Shown here: positions 24,373 through 36,716 of the stretch, piece after piece | Layout: the number at the start of each line of letters is the position of its first letter | Position numbering within the stretch: the stretch's first letter is position 1 | Source: Echinococcus granulosus | Taxonomy: Eukaryota; Platyhelminthes; Cestoda; Cyclophyllidea; Taeniidae | DNA: 64,000 nucleotides | NCBI RefSeq assembly: GCF_000524195.1 | Contig: NW_020170392.1 | Coordinates: forward strand, 1,382,152-1,446,151 | Reading direction: 5' to 3' | The notes under the pieces: generated by a model | What the model saw: the letters and a program-made list of their open reading frames with translations, nothing else | The model's database searches: none | Told to the model about the DNA's origin: nothing | Translations under genes and position numbers: made by a program

Positions 24373-26414
24373 CAGTGGAACTCGTTATCTGAAATCTTGA
24401 GACGCTAGACATCTGATCGCACTTTGCGATTAAAGTAGGCGTCTATTTGCGCATCTCAATAAAAATAACCGTCTTAACAAAAGTTACCCATACTTCGCTT
24501 TTCTATGGCTTCTAATGGTGTTTCAATACGATTTAATCGGATTGAAGTGGTATAAGATGCTTGACTTTTTGTTTTTTTTTTCTGAAAGAGGATTTTGGTG
24601 TTCGGTTTTGATTTTTCCGGTTAGATGTTTTTGAAATTTAAAATAATTTGGGGTTAATTAGCGGTACGTCTACGGCGATTAGACGTGGTCGAGCCACTGA
24701 ACTCAAAAATTAATTGGCAGGCGGAACCTCTATCAGCAAAATACGAAAAAAATTGAAGTCAAAATGTGTTTGTCTGGATTCCACTTCATTTATTTTTGAA
24801 CAAAAGTAGTTTTGCTATGTCAACTTCTAAAATGTTTGCAAATGTAATCTTAAGATACCCTTTTGGCGCTGCAAAAAGTTGCACATCCTCATTCGTATGC
24901 TGCTGGCCCATTGCATAGGACTCTTAGGCTACACGTTACTAAGTTTCATAATGTTATTTGTAAATGTGACACTCAACCTCCAAATTCTTATGGTCAGTTT
25001 GAGTTTTTATGCGGTGTAAGCACCGTAAACCTTATTAATCTCTTTGAAGGAAAATATTTGAGCGAATGGATATCCCACTACTCGGTTCCGGTTCCAGATA
25101 CTTAAAAAGGAATGCCAAACTTGCATTTGGTCGTCTGGTGTGAAAGTGCAAATACTTCAAAACTTCCCACTTTACCAGAAAACCTGCGTGACCGATAACA
25201 TTAAACAGAAAGAAGTACTAGTTTTATCAAAAACTTGTTGATATATTTGATTCCACGCCTTCATGATGACAAGTTTTAAAATGGAAAAAAATGCAAACTT
25301 GGAGGATCAAACGACCTGTTGAAGAAGTTGCTAATGCCTCGATTAAAATTTGCCGTAAGAATTTGAAGAATATCAATTATACGGTTGAAATGGGAGAAAT
25401 AGAACTTTTTCGAAATTACAGAGCAACACATACCGTTTGATCAGAAGTCTGACAATGCGGGAGAAGTTCTAGCATGTTTTTAATGGTCTAAAAAGAGACG
25501 TCAAAATTGCAAAAGAGTTGAAGACGTCTTCAGTACTTTTCTCACATGACTGAGAAGGGAGTGTTGACTTACTTTAAACAAGAGACACTTTATCTAAGTG
25601 TTTGGAAATAGAAAATAAGCCAAATATTAGGAAAAATAAAACATTTGACATTTGAAGTCAAGGTTGATTTTTAGATCACTTGGTCCTGTGGGACTCACAT
25701 TGCAACCCTTCATTACTTCCTGAAATTAAATGCTTCATATTTTTTACTTATCAGTAACATTGGAAGTATCTGGATGGCGTACTTGCATTATCCAAATTGC
25801 AAGCCACCCACATATAGCAATTCCAGAAAACTTTCTTTCGGCCTTACCAAAGGAGCAATTTAGAGCCGCCGTCAAAGATTCGTTATCACCGAACCAAAAT
25901 TGGGAAACATCGCATTACTACCTAAATTGCATTGCTTGTGGCAGGAATTTCATTAAATGAAATGGCTGTCTTCTGCTTCAAAATTTCGGTTCCGTTTAAA
26001 GATTACCATGCTCTCCGTTCTTTAGTTAATAATTCTTCCTTCTACTCTGACAATTACAACTAAGTAATAAGTTATGAAATGGGTAATTGAGGAAACATCA
26101 CAAAGTAAGGACCCAACAGAATACAGAAAGACAAGAGTAATATCGCATGGTTATTACAAGAGCAAAGGAGTCAGACATGACCTACCGCGAGTTAAAACGT
26201 TTTGACATTCTATGAAATCAACTACCTACAGGTAAGCACTGTATTGCTTTTCTTCACAGACACTGCTCCTTCGTACTAAGAAATGGACAGTTTGTAGAGC
26301 TTACTGGGCCTCTGAACATTTGACGTACTATTTACCTGAATTGTAGAGTCGCAGTTTTTATTTATGTTTTCAGAGTAAAGCATCTCAATTGATAATAACT
26401 GTTTAAATTAATAG

Positions 26415-28156
26415 TCGAGATCTTCATAAGACTCTGTCACGCCATTGAACTTGATCATGACCAGCCATTCCTCTACATCACCGATCCACGAAACACTCGA
26501 GCACAACTCGGAGGCAGTGTTCGACTATCTTGTCGCCTATGTTGGAAAGATGCTTTCGGCAACAACTGGGAAGGTTACACTCCACCGGTTCAGGTACAGT
26601 GGATAATCAACGGATTTGGTTATCAGATCGACAGTTTGGAGGATATTTATCAGAGGCGGCTAGTTGTGACGGGCAATCGCTCTGATGGTGAGTGACATAA
26701 ATACATCAAGAGGCCGTTAGGTGCTTAGAAAATGGAACAAGTACTAGCTGTCTCTCTTCGTCAAGCCCAAAGGATGGAGGCACTAATGTCCCATTAACTC
26801 TAAATAAGTATTTTGTGACCTTTATGTTTAGCTCCTACGTCCAGTTAGATAATGGCTTAAATTTTTTATTTAGACCAGGACATTTCACTCCCATGCTCCA
26901 TTTAGGTGTGCGGTTTTCAACCCTGTTCACTGTGAATCTTAAACATCATTAACACAAATATCAAATTTTACTTATTGTACTTACAAGTAGTCTTCAATTA
27001 GCAAAATCGAAATTTGAAAGACTAAATCGCAGTGGTACCAAATCAAAAAGATAGTAGGTGATTTCTTTGAAAAAATAATAATAATTCCCCTCAGGGAAAG
27101 GATTTGGCTTGTTATTGTCTCTTTTGAGTGGGGCATTTTTATTATGCTCTTTCTTAGAATAAAACCCCTGACTCTTTTAGTAATCACGGCTAATGCAAAT
27201 GTTCAGATGCATTATCAAGTAAAAATTTACTATGCGATTGGCTAAAATTGTGTGGAAATGTTGCCGGTTGGAAAAGAACAGAACAATGATCAAATATGTA
27301 ACAGAAGGATGTGCTGGAATTTTTTGTACTTCCTTCTATTAGGGCGATCTTGTTTTGGGCAAATGGTGCTTTTGAAAGTGAATAGTCAATAGAGTTATTT
27401 GTTAATAAGAGACTCAAGGATATGGTTGTTAACAGAGCTCCTAGACTTCCATAAAACTCGCATCTTTAACTCCAGATGTCACCTTTTTACTTATTTATTT
27501 ATAATAGAATGTTCCTTCGAAAAAGTAGATCACTGAATTTTCACATTTATTCCTTTATAAAATAAACCATAAAACACACCATTCAAAGGCACAAAAAACC
27601 TAAGACTACAACAAAGAAAATTCAATGCAGGAAATGATCCAGTTTTAGTAAAATTTGTGGAAAGTCTTCAATAAAAATCTTTTCATGCTTTCCATGCTTC
27701 CCACAAACCCTATTTTCACCAAGCATCTGGAAGTGCTGATCGCTAGTGCTTGTTAGTGGAAAATAGCTTCATAATTTTCAAAATAAAGAAGACTAAAGCG
27801 CTCATAGCCTTCAACTCTGTAGATACCAGACCTAATAACTTTCCAAAATATCTATTTATTTTGAACGGTTTGTCAGGATTTTAAGCAAGCTATAGCGCAC
27901 TTTGGTGCGTCTCCATCAAAAGCGGAACCGTAAACTTTCATGTTTGCAAAAATAAATTTAGGAAACTATGACTTACTTATTAACAAAGTTCAACTGGAAG
28001 ACGAGGGTAATTTTGCCTGCCAAGCGCGAATCATGCATAGCCGGCTGTCAACGTCAGCCGACGCCAGGGAATCCGGTTGGAATCGGAGTCATCGCACAAC
28101 CGGTCAAAGTGTGATGATGATTGTACGCAGCAAGGAAGCCCACCTGACCGTATTCT
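26415..28156 (+). CDS. Ig receptor exons for first Ig domain
   Basis: Exons 26415-26687 (ends GATG|GTGAGT, phase 1) and 27962-28156 (acceptor aaatttag, ends TTCT|GTAAGT, phase 1) join to one V/I-type Ig domain. First Cys is in VRLSCR, Trp in VQWIING, and the D-x-G-x-F-x-C signature reads EDEGNFACQA. Between the second Cys and the closing strand EAHLTV the loop is extended by roughly 35 residues rich in Ser/Arg, unlike typical Kirrel Ig1. Phase 1-1 borders are standard for Ig exons. Confidence 0.8.
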
Positions 28157-31100
28157 GTAAGTAAACGTTGTAGATAAACATACTGACGGCTCAGCCACGC
28201 CTCTTCATTACAGAATATTGCGTCATAATAAGCAGACATTCGGTATTTTTATATCACGAAAGATTTAGATCATTGCCTTGCATAAGCAGTTGTAAATGAG
28301 CCTTGACAAAAAATGAGAGTCCTACTTATATATTTAGCCTTTCTTTTGATCAACAAAACGTGTCATCCATATTAGTCAATGAAGTTGTCAGCTAGCTAAA
28401 AAAATCTTACAAATAACCACAAATAGTATCTGAGTGCGGTACCAACAATTTTACATTGATCAGGGTCGCATTGGATCGGGATTATTTCCAATGAGATTTT
28501 CAAATGCTCCAATGCTAGTATCATATTTTTGGGGGATTATTTGAACTTTCGATCTGCGTATTGTCAAATGTCATTGAAAAATTCTTACTTTTTAAGAACG
28601 GACTTCCGACACATGCCTGATTTCTATAGCTACAGCTACAGCCACTGCTAGGTCCTTTAATCAAAAGGAGAAACTCAACAACTCCAAGAAGAATAATTAA
28701 AGGATTTATTGGCAGATGAGGACAAAAAATTACATCCATCCCTCTCTGCCATTGAAACGCGGTGGGTGTAGACTTGGTTGACTGGTTGTTTAGCTTGGAA
28801 GCCTATTAAGATGTGAAATGGATTTTCTGGGGTACTTCGTTTATCTTTTTAAGAGCAATCATCCTTCTATGACAGTATTTGTAAACTATTTCTAGATATT
28901 GACTAGTTTTTTATTTTTGTGCTAAGCCGACTCCTGACGGAGGTTGTTAGGTAATAAGTCAAACCACCACTGATGAACAAATTGACTAAACATAATTTTC
29001 TGCTTTAAACTCTTTTGTGAAGATTAAAAATCAGATATTAGATTTCCCTGCTGTGGACTTAAATAAAAACGACTTGGCTAAGTTCCTTGCAATTTGTTAT
29101 TTTTTTGCATTGATGGAAGAGAAAAGAACTCTTTGCTGACAATTCAATGGGTTTTCTCCTATCCACCGAAAGCATGCACGCGAGAAAAGTGTCTCGGAGT
29201 CAATTTGTGCGGTGCTAACTTGTCATGATTTTATTTTATTGAGATCTTAGCATCCTTCTGTATTGAAGAAGCCTTCTGATTGACTACAGTGCAGCTGAAA
29301 TTTCCTAGAACTCGTGGATTAACTATTGCTTTGTTGCTTGATCCCTTCTAGTGGCTAATGAACATCCAGAATAGAAGGTCTTCTAACAAGTCCTTTTATT
29401 AATGTACTTTTAGACAGTTTTTCCCCGGTTTTGAGCCAAATAGGTTGCATACACTCAATCACGAAGGTGAGAATAAAATACGAAATTTGTTTTTAATTAT
29501 TAATTGCGAAATTACAAATAAGAAATAGGAGATGTTAGCAATGCAAAAACACGTAAATACAAAAGAAATTATGGTTAATTATTTGAGTATTGATGTGATG
29601 TGAACTTTCTGTTCGATGAAGGGACTTAAGTAGTCGATTCTGCAGCACGTAAAATATCGTAAGAAGGATGAATTCGTTTCTCCTTATATTAACAACGACT
29701 TATATAAATAATTGACCGTTTTATCGGGAAAGTATTATTTTTGAAATTGCCATGGCGAATCATTGCAATGATCTGTGCTTACACATCAGTCGACTAGAGG
29801 GCGAATCTGGATACAAGAACCACTTATTCCACGTTTAGTTTTCCCCTTCTTCGGCTTTTCCAGCACCACTTAAGCGATTTGGTCTTTTCGTTGGCAAGTT
29901 CCTAACTCGACCGGAAGTGATGGCAGGGAGTGCAAGTCGACAAGAGCCGAAAATATTCGTGCAAATCGGTAAACCGATCTACCTTACCTGCTTCAGTGAT
30001 GATTCGCGGCCTCCAGCTTTGTTGGAAATTAATTTCAACGACGAAATTATCGTCCTTTCTTCAAGAAATCGAACAGCTTGCAAGAGGATGGAGGAAAGTC
30101 ATTGGTGCGTTGGGAATGCGACCAGTTTTCATCATGCTGTGCTCAACTTATTGGTGACGGAATACAGAAAGTATATACACACTATCAAAGGGTTAGTGAG
30201 CTTTATAGGTGTAAAGTAAACAGAAATATCAAAGTATTGCATGTATGATTATTCCTTTTGCATTAGGGAATCGGTGCGGCTAATTTTGGAACTTCTGGTA
30301 AAGGGTGAATTTACAACACCGCTTAGCGTTAAATGCGAAGTTAAAAACGTCGAAAAATTCACGGAAAGTGGACCTCTGCGGAAGCCCTTCAAGGCAGTAG
30401 CCAGTAGTACAATCCATCTCCACGGTAGGAATTCTCCAAACATCATGTTTGCTATATTTTATGTGCCGTTAATAGAGGTTGTTTTTTTTTCTAAAACAAG
30501 TAAATTTGAGGAGAATATTATGTTTTAATGGGAATGTATTAACAATTTTTATTTAAAATGCTTGAAAATTAATGGGTTGTTTTTGGCAATTGGTAAAATA
30601 AGATAGGCAAGTTGGAAAAGAAGTTCCTCGAAATATGTGGAAGAAACTAGTTCTGTCACAATAATAAGGAAACTCATGTAAAGGATCGCATAGAATTACT
30701 GATGAAAGATTCTGAGTTTAGACAACAACCATTTTATGTAAAATGTGGGCAATATCTTAGGTTAATTGGTAGTAGCTGGAGGCCATACACACGTGCACAA
30801 TGGCAATTCAAGTGCCAAAGTTTAACCCTTAGAGTTTTATGCTTTAGAGGGCAAACAAGCGGTAAATAAACAAAGGATTATGTAGCCCAGATTTCACTAA
30901 CTCAACAAATAATTCACTCAGTGAGTAACCTAATTTACTTCTATTAACGGTACATGTATTCCTGTTGCACATATTATAGTTAAAACATCATTTAGGAATT
31001 AAAGTGACGAATAATTGCGAATCGCGCATAAAATTCTGGAAGGGTGATATTACACTTCTTGATCTTTTTTAATTTATTTAACTTCACTATCAATTGTCTC

Positions 31101-34100
31101 ATTTTCAGTTAAGGAGATCTACATATTTTTTATCCACTTGTCCTTAACAAAACGACTTGAAGTCTTGAGACTGATTAAACCTGAAAAATTATGGGAAAAA
31201 CTTCTTTGGAAATGATAAAACTTCATTTAGCTCAATTTGCCAAAAAGTCTAGGGGGAGGGGAGAATTGTTTTGAACATGATACTTTCGCTATTTAAGCTG
31301 GTAGTAACCTTGTTTTACTCCTTTTAAATCTGCTTGAGTGAAGGAGTAAAGGGTGCGAAAGATAAGGATGTTTGAAGTCGTAAATTTACAAATTACGATA
31401 CGTCTTTACTCCTTATACATGAGTTGGTTTTTTAAACTTCTTTAATAGCGTTAGGGCCAGGATTTTAATTTCCCTAGAATAGCCGTTTAGAACACACAAT
31501 TTCCGATCAAATTATTCAACTTGTACGACAGAAACATCCTAAATTGAATTTTGGACTGACACGAACTTTTACAAAATGCGAAGATGTTCATTTTCCTTAA
31601 AAATAAATGGGAAAATAGGAAAAACAGGTTAACTTTAATGTACATGGTTTCTGTTTGTTATTCATCATCGAATGGAGTGAAGTTTTTTAAGAGCACAAAA
31701 CAGTCTGCGAAACCTGTTAGCCTGTTTTCGTAAACACTCCTGTCAATTCACTTCATGGGCATGTTATTTATTACGCCTTTTGAGTGGAGTGTGCACGGAT
31801 TCGCATTTACTTTACAGTACTGTTTGGTCACCATAGACATCTGCAATATGAGCATTCATCGTTTGTCCGTGTGGAATGACTCAAATCCAAGGGAGAGCGT
31901 CAAATTTCGTTGTGAAGGGTTCGTCTCTCTTCTAGCCGGACAAAATGTGACTCTAAGGTAAGAAAAAAAATGCTACTTCTTAGAGAAGTTTAGGTACATT
32001 CCAGCTTTGATGGAATATAAGGATATGGTACGTAATACCTTCATTTGGCTAAGGTTGTAGTGTTTTTCTTTAACAAAAAAGAAACGACTATAAGCATTTA
32101 TTTTCGCGAAGAATCGTAACCCTAAATTGATCTTGCAGATGACAGGTTGACGCAGGAAAACAACAAATGGAGCTTCTTTTTTCTCTTAGAATTTTAACAC
32201 AAGTGATTTGTTTAAAATAAGCGCTTCCAGCAATTAGGTACTAATAGAAATCGGAATATTACCATGATCCAGTATTGTGATTACGGTAAAATAAGCTATC
32301 AGGAATCAGGTCAAGTCGAATCGCCAAGTGATTTTGAGGCATCCTCCATTGCAATACATCTTGTAGAATTATTGCTAATGTGTTGCACAACTTGCTGCTT
32401 CACTTGATGACTGTTTAGGGGTATTAAGATGCGCACTCCATAAGATATCCGATGCTTTTTGTCTTTTAGATGGAGTCTCAACAGACAGAAAGTGGCAGAG
32501 ATGTATCATTTGAAAATGCAAAAAACCGGAAACATGGGAAGATTTAGCGCGGATTTTGAGGCACAGCACTCAAAACTGCCCCTGAAATTTACTCTTCGGT
32601 GCTCAGTAAAGTCACAGATATTGGTGTCACCCTCGAATATCCACGTAATTTCCAGACACAGGAAAATCAAGGTTACTATCAATAGTGAGTTTGAAATAAC
32701 CGGAGTTGCTTGGTAATAAGTGGTTTTCTGGAAAAAAATATTCATACCCTACGGTTAGTAAAAAAAATTCTGCGCATTCTTTAATCGACGTTAGCCATGG
32801 AAATAGACATCAGCAAGTCTTAACTGCCTGCAACACAGTTGTAGCACCAGGTCCTGAGGATTGAAGGCACTGTAGCACTAATGACAGGATGCGGGTGATA
32901 AACTTTGTATTTTCTTCCAAATATTTGTTTCCAGGTTAATCTCGACCCAAAAGCAAACGATCATGTAGCCTGTTGAATGATTTTGAATCTCAAATTTATT
33001 TCACTGGCATCTAATTACATCTAGTACCTCCCTTGAACAAAGCATATTTAATTGGGGTGCAATCCTTCAAATTCAAATAAGTTATTTGCATTAAAAAGGA
33101 CAGGAATAATTTTACTTAAGTATTTGTTTTCGTAGATTGTCTCACAGTTGTTGAGCATCTTGGTAAAGGCAATAATGCTTTTACTAATTATTTCATGACC
33201 AAGAGCTGCCTAGTTTAACGAATAACTGACTGAAAAAAAGTATTCTAAAAGAGTATCATGCATATTTTTTGCGGATGTAGAAAGTTTTCACACATCGCAC
33301 TTTATTGCAATCATGCAAACTCCAGTGATAACATAAGTGAGAGTACATTAGTATTTCCAGATTTTCATTTGTTATCTGATTCGTTGAGTAAATGCTTTGT
33401 GGAGTTTACTCCGTTTCAGTCATTGACATTCAACTACCTTTTCCTAATATGAGTTTATTTTATTTTGCAGAGGAATTTTCCCCTCAAAGTAATCGACATT
33501 TCATTCTAACATTGGAAAAGGCTCGTAATTCTTCAAAGCTATTTCATATAAAGGAATATTTTGAAGTTCAAGACGAAGCCCATCCAAATGAATCGCATGC
33601 AACATCAGTTCCTCAAAATGTTATAAAAGAAAGTGATTTGGGGCTAGAATTCAACGTAAGATAATTCTTCTCTTAACACTTTACGTTTAAAAACCTTTCT
33701 GGTTTTCTGAATTTTATCCAAAGTAAAGACAAATTAACTGTCCTTCATGTTGATACATTCCATTTTCTACGTTAAGAATATTTCATATCAAAGGACAATG
33801 ATACGTTATTCATCTTTTTTCGAAAACGTATAAATAATAAAACAAAAAAGTAGCCATTTATAAATTCAATATGGAGTTTTCTTTTTCTAGAAGGCAAATG
33901 CATTACTCATAAAAACAACCCCAGGTGTCTCCTCACAAATGTACTATCAGTCTTTTCTTTACATAAAAACAACACAATTATGCAGATAACTGAGAGACCA
34001 TCAGCCCACGAATTAAGTATACAATTTAAGGGATAGTTTACTTTTTCTCTTTCAACAAACTTCCTTAAGGCACTTGCTCCAAGTAATAGCTCCGGGCCTA

Positions 34101-36567
34101 CTTTCTCACTTATTTGACTGCCTAATCACAAGTGTCAAGATGTGACGAAGCGATGATCTCCTATGCGATGCCTCATTCTCGCTTTGTCACCGAACATCAT
34201 GAAGACCTCAAAGTCGGCCAAGTACCGACAGTCAATGCAATTTTGCCAGTCTGCACGGATTTGGCTACCCGGTGCCAATGTTTTTCATCCATTTGATCCG
34301 GCATTCAGGCTATGCAATTCAAATGGGTTTTACTTTGGGCTAGGCTAGCCTAATACCGCCATAGGTGGAAAGAGGGTGAAAATATGCTTAGTACCGAAGC
34401 AAAGGTGACGTAAGAGAACATGGTCAAAAGTGAAAAAAAAAGGACAAATTGACACCATCATAGAGCTTGAAGCCCGAAAAACTAACAGCATCAATAAAAC
34501 ACCCTTAGAAAACCGACATTTACCTTAATGAGGAAAAATAAAGGCTTGTTTTGGGGAGAGAACTCAAGGGAAGTAAAGTGTTAGACTTCTTTATAATTTT
34601 TAAAGCATACGATTTGTTTTTGAAAATTCATTTGATGTCTTATTCAGCCGTAGGGAGAGCTAAAAATTCTCTACAAAAGACTTCTCGCATCTTAGTCTAA
34701 TGAGAGATCCGAAATTTCCGCCTCAGCACTCTAAGTCTTTCCTGCGGATGAAAAACTCATAGGACTTGTGCAGAAAATGTGTAACCGACGTATAGAAGGG
34801 CTGAGAGGCTACTTTCATGGGCTGGAGGCCATCCCTTTACAGGTGGAAGCACAAGGGGTCGAACTTTAAGTGCCCTCGAAACAAAAACGAAGAGTTGAAT
34901 TAGTAATCAAAGTATTACGTTATTTACGTTGTTAAATTTTGCTAAAAACGAGTGTCCTTACCCGGATAAACTTTTTTGCTAGAAATTGAGTCATTGGTTT
35001 AACTAACCCATGCTCAGCGTCACCTTACTACTTCTCAATGGAAACGTTCTTTGATGCGTTATAAATATTTCCACGAACGTCAACCATTTGCATTTGTCAA
35101 GGATGGAAAGTATTAAATGGAAGGATAAATGAGGATACGAAATCGGTTTGATAGCTAGGTGAAAATAATGAAATGGTGAATGGTGATAAAAGAGTGGCTG
35201 GATAGAGTGCTGTTGAATACGCCTCATTCCATCTCCACCTTTTTATTTTGATGCGCAATTTATCGCTTTCAAGAGCTTACTTAACCGCTTCATCCAGTGC
35301 GGGAGTGTGAACGCGTCAAACACCCTATCCGACTGGCAAGCTGGCGTTTTTGGGGAAAACGGCAAGACGATTTGGTGTAAAATGGGCGCATGGCAAAAGT
35401 TTACTCTGCCGTGGACGGCGCTTATGCGAATTACACCGATTTCCAGTGAGCGCAAAGCCTTTTTGTATTCTCGGAGCCAAGGTGAACCGCAGAATGTGAA
35501 CAGCTCTGGTTTCTATTCTTCACAACCCAGTGAAATATTTTTGCTTCAATGTCACATTAAGGGCCTGCTGGAGACAAGCACCTTTTTCATTTTCAATCAA
35601 GGTTTGTCTCCCTCAGTTTTTCACCCTTCCGCAACCAAAATTTTGAGACTGTTTGGAAAAAGAGAGTAATGAGCCTTGTATTTTTTAGGCGCCAATTAAT
35701 CCAGTAGATTGCATTACACAGGCTAGTCCTAATCTTTTATTTTTGATCAATTGGAAACAAGTAGTGATTCACAAAGAATTAAACCTTAGTTCTTAATCAT
35801 GACAGGCTTGTCAACGTTTGATAAATTCCGAGTTAAAATGAAAAATATTATCGTGCGCTAGCGTATGGAGATTCGTGGAGTCGCTAAAAGAATAAGCAAA
35901 GGTGAATTTTCACATTTGCCTTTTTTTCCCGCTGCAGAATCTAATTTTGCCAATGGCTAAAGCAAGAGGATCACAATTTGTGGATACTGGGTTAAAGAGC
36001 CTCACCTTGCTGATCGTTCCACTTACAATCTTTGGCTTAGTGGTACTGGCAGTGTTTCTCAAAAGGTGGAACAAGGACCCATCAGACAACGTGGAATTCC
36101 TACCATTCCAACTTCAAACCATGATCGGCAGCAACGCGAACAATCCAAATTCTAAGGAGAGTAATGGTGTGTGTGCTTTCAGGCTTAATCGCCTTACAGA
36201 GCGTTGAGCCGCATAAAGATGTGATTGTATAGAGAAGAGGAGAAAGTAATGGTAAATAGATGTTTTATTTGTCCTTTCAGATACAATAAGAGCCACGACA
36301 CAAAAGAACGGCTCTGCATTAAGATTGCTTCCTACAATTGAAATCAGACCCGAATTTGGGGTGAGTTGTGCACACTTATTTGATACTTGCAGTCAAAAAT
36401 ATACATATCTAGGTTGCAGGGAAAAGAGTCTGCTTTATTGTATTAGCTTTTCTACAATGATCGAGGAAAATGCGGGGCTTAAAATGCCTTGCCTAAAGCA
36501 TAGCATATTTACAAGCGGTTCAAATTTGCAGCGCTGTTTTCGCAACAATCGAATACTCCTTGAATGA
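26415..36567 (+). CDS. Kirrel/Neph/nephrin-like immunoglobulin-superfamily adhesion receptor, partial gene model
   Basis: Exons supported by splice borders and phase: 26415-26687, 27962-28156, 29864-30191, 30267-30424, 31837-31957, 32470-32684, 33471-33655, about 35274-35601, 35938-36166 and 36281-36360 or on to a stop at 36567. The first two encode an Ig domain (VRLSCRLCW, VQVQWIINGFG, NYDLLINKVQLEDEGNFACQ) patterned like Kirrel/Neph Ig1, including the W-x-x-x-x-FG segment. At least two more Ig-like units follow, then an outer segment and one membrane helix (LTLLIVPLTIFGLVVLAVFL) with a short basic start to the tail (KRWNKD). Such proteins sit at cell contacts and bind partners through the first Ig domains. 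The signal peptide exon is not found, the junctions on both sides of 35274-35601 are uncertain, and Kirrel versus nephrin cannot be separated. Confidence 0.7.
29864..30424 (+). CDS. Ig receptor exons for second Ig-like domain
   Basis: Exon 29864-30191 (acceptor cggcttttccag, donor AAAGG|GTTAGT) and exon 30267-30424 (acceptor gcattag, donor CACG|GTAGGA) are split by a 75-nt intron. The peptide has GKPIYLTCFSDDSRPPALLE as strand B with Cys, and LILELL...LSVKCEVKN as strands E-F with Cys. The canonical Trp is replaced in a hydrophobic INF segment. Two additional Cys residues (TACK, HWCVG) may form an extra disulfide. Confidence 0.65.
31837..32684 (+). CDS. Ig receptor exons for third Ig-like domain
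   Basis: Exon 31837-31957 (acceptor gtcaccatag, donor CTAAG|GTAAGA) and exon 32470-32684 (acceptor tgtcttttag, donor AATA|GTGAGT) join in phase. Cys in VKFRCEGF, Trp in VTLRWSLNRQ, and second Cys in LKFTLRCSVKS give a recognisable Ig fold pattern. A second acceptor at 31817 was rejected because its frame stops. Confidence 0.65.
33471..33655 (+). CDS. Ig receptor exon, extracellular linker
   Basis: The acceptor attttgcag and donor TTCAAC|GTAAGA are strong and the phase (1 in, 0 out) fits the preceding exon. The peptide is hydrophilic (for example HIKEYFEVQDEAHPNESHAT) with two N-glycosylation motifs (NSS, NES). It has no cysteine, so it is either the end of a domain or a spacer. Confidence 0.65.
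34728..34918 (+). repeat. Dispersed LTR-like repeat, copy near 34.8 kb
   Basis: The left end is worn (GCACTCTAAGTCTTTCCTGC), but TCATGGGCTGGAGGCCATCC, CGAACTTTAAGTGCCCTCG and the right end TAATCAAAGTATTAC are clear. It lies between exons of the Ig-domain receptor gene. Confidence 0.65.
35274..35601 (+). CDS. Ig receptor candidate exon, membrane-proximal Ig/FN3-like segment
   Basis: Open frame after acceptor atcgctttcaag (phase 0, matching the previous donor). It contains FIQCGS, GKTIWCKMGAW and EIFLLQCHIKG, spaced like an Ig-type disulfide. The best donor, CAAG|GTTTGT, ends in phase 1, but the next exon needs phase 0, so either the donor is wrong or a small exon is missing; 35691-35759 (acceptor attttttag, donor AAACAA|GTAGTG) is open but does not solve the phase. 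Confidence 0.5.
35938..36166 (+). CDS. Ig receptor exon with transmembrane helix
   Basis: The acceptor is a textbook polypyrimidine tract (ttttttcccgctgcag). The peptide contains one hydrophobic helix (LTLLIVPLTIFGLVVLAVFL) followed by KRWNKD, the positive-inside mark of a type I membrane protein. The donor is AATG|GTGTGT and the tail continues at 36281. Confidence 0.75.
36281..36567 (+). CDS. Ig receptor cytoplasmic tail exon
   Basis: After acceptor gtcctttcag the frame reads DTIRATTQKNG...LPTIEIRPEFG. At 36361 a good donor (GGG|GTGAGT) allows splicing onward, but the frame also runs on to a stop at 36565-36567, with AATAAA at 36711-36716. Either ending is possible; no further convincing exon was seen before FRG1. 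Confidence 0.5.
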
Positions 36568-36710
36568 ATTAGGACAATAGCTTGAATTCCTACGTAAAGG
36601 CTAAATCGTAATGAAACATGCCATCTTTCTCACCATCTAGCCAAAACCATCAGGACTACTCCAACTTGAATTGACTCACCTGGCAGTTACTACTCGAAGT
36701 CATCCGCCTG

Positions 36711-36716
36711 AATAAA
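36711..36716 (+). terminator. Possible polyadenylation signal for the Ig receptor
   Basis: AATAAA 144 nt after the read-through stop codon at 36567. Confidence 0.35.

Larger units (their letters stand above)
18700..26414. other. Intergenic region between Mondo and the Ig receptor
   Basis: About 7.7 kb separates these divergent genes. It contains three copies of the dispersed repeat, one candidate exon at 21770-22029 and a 128-codon minus-strand open frame at 20278-19892 with no recognised family. The missing 5' exons of the Ig receptor (signal peptide) should lie here or in the preceding 26 kb, but I could not identify them. Confidence 0.45.

Noticed and set aside
31818..31836. Earlier acceptor (ctttacag) for the third Ig exon
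   Set aside because: In the phase demanded by the previous exon it leads to a stop; the acceptor 19 nt downstream keeps the frame open.
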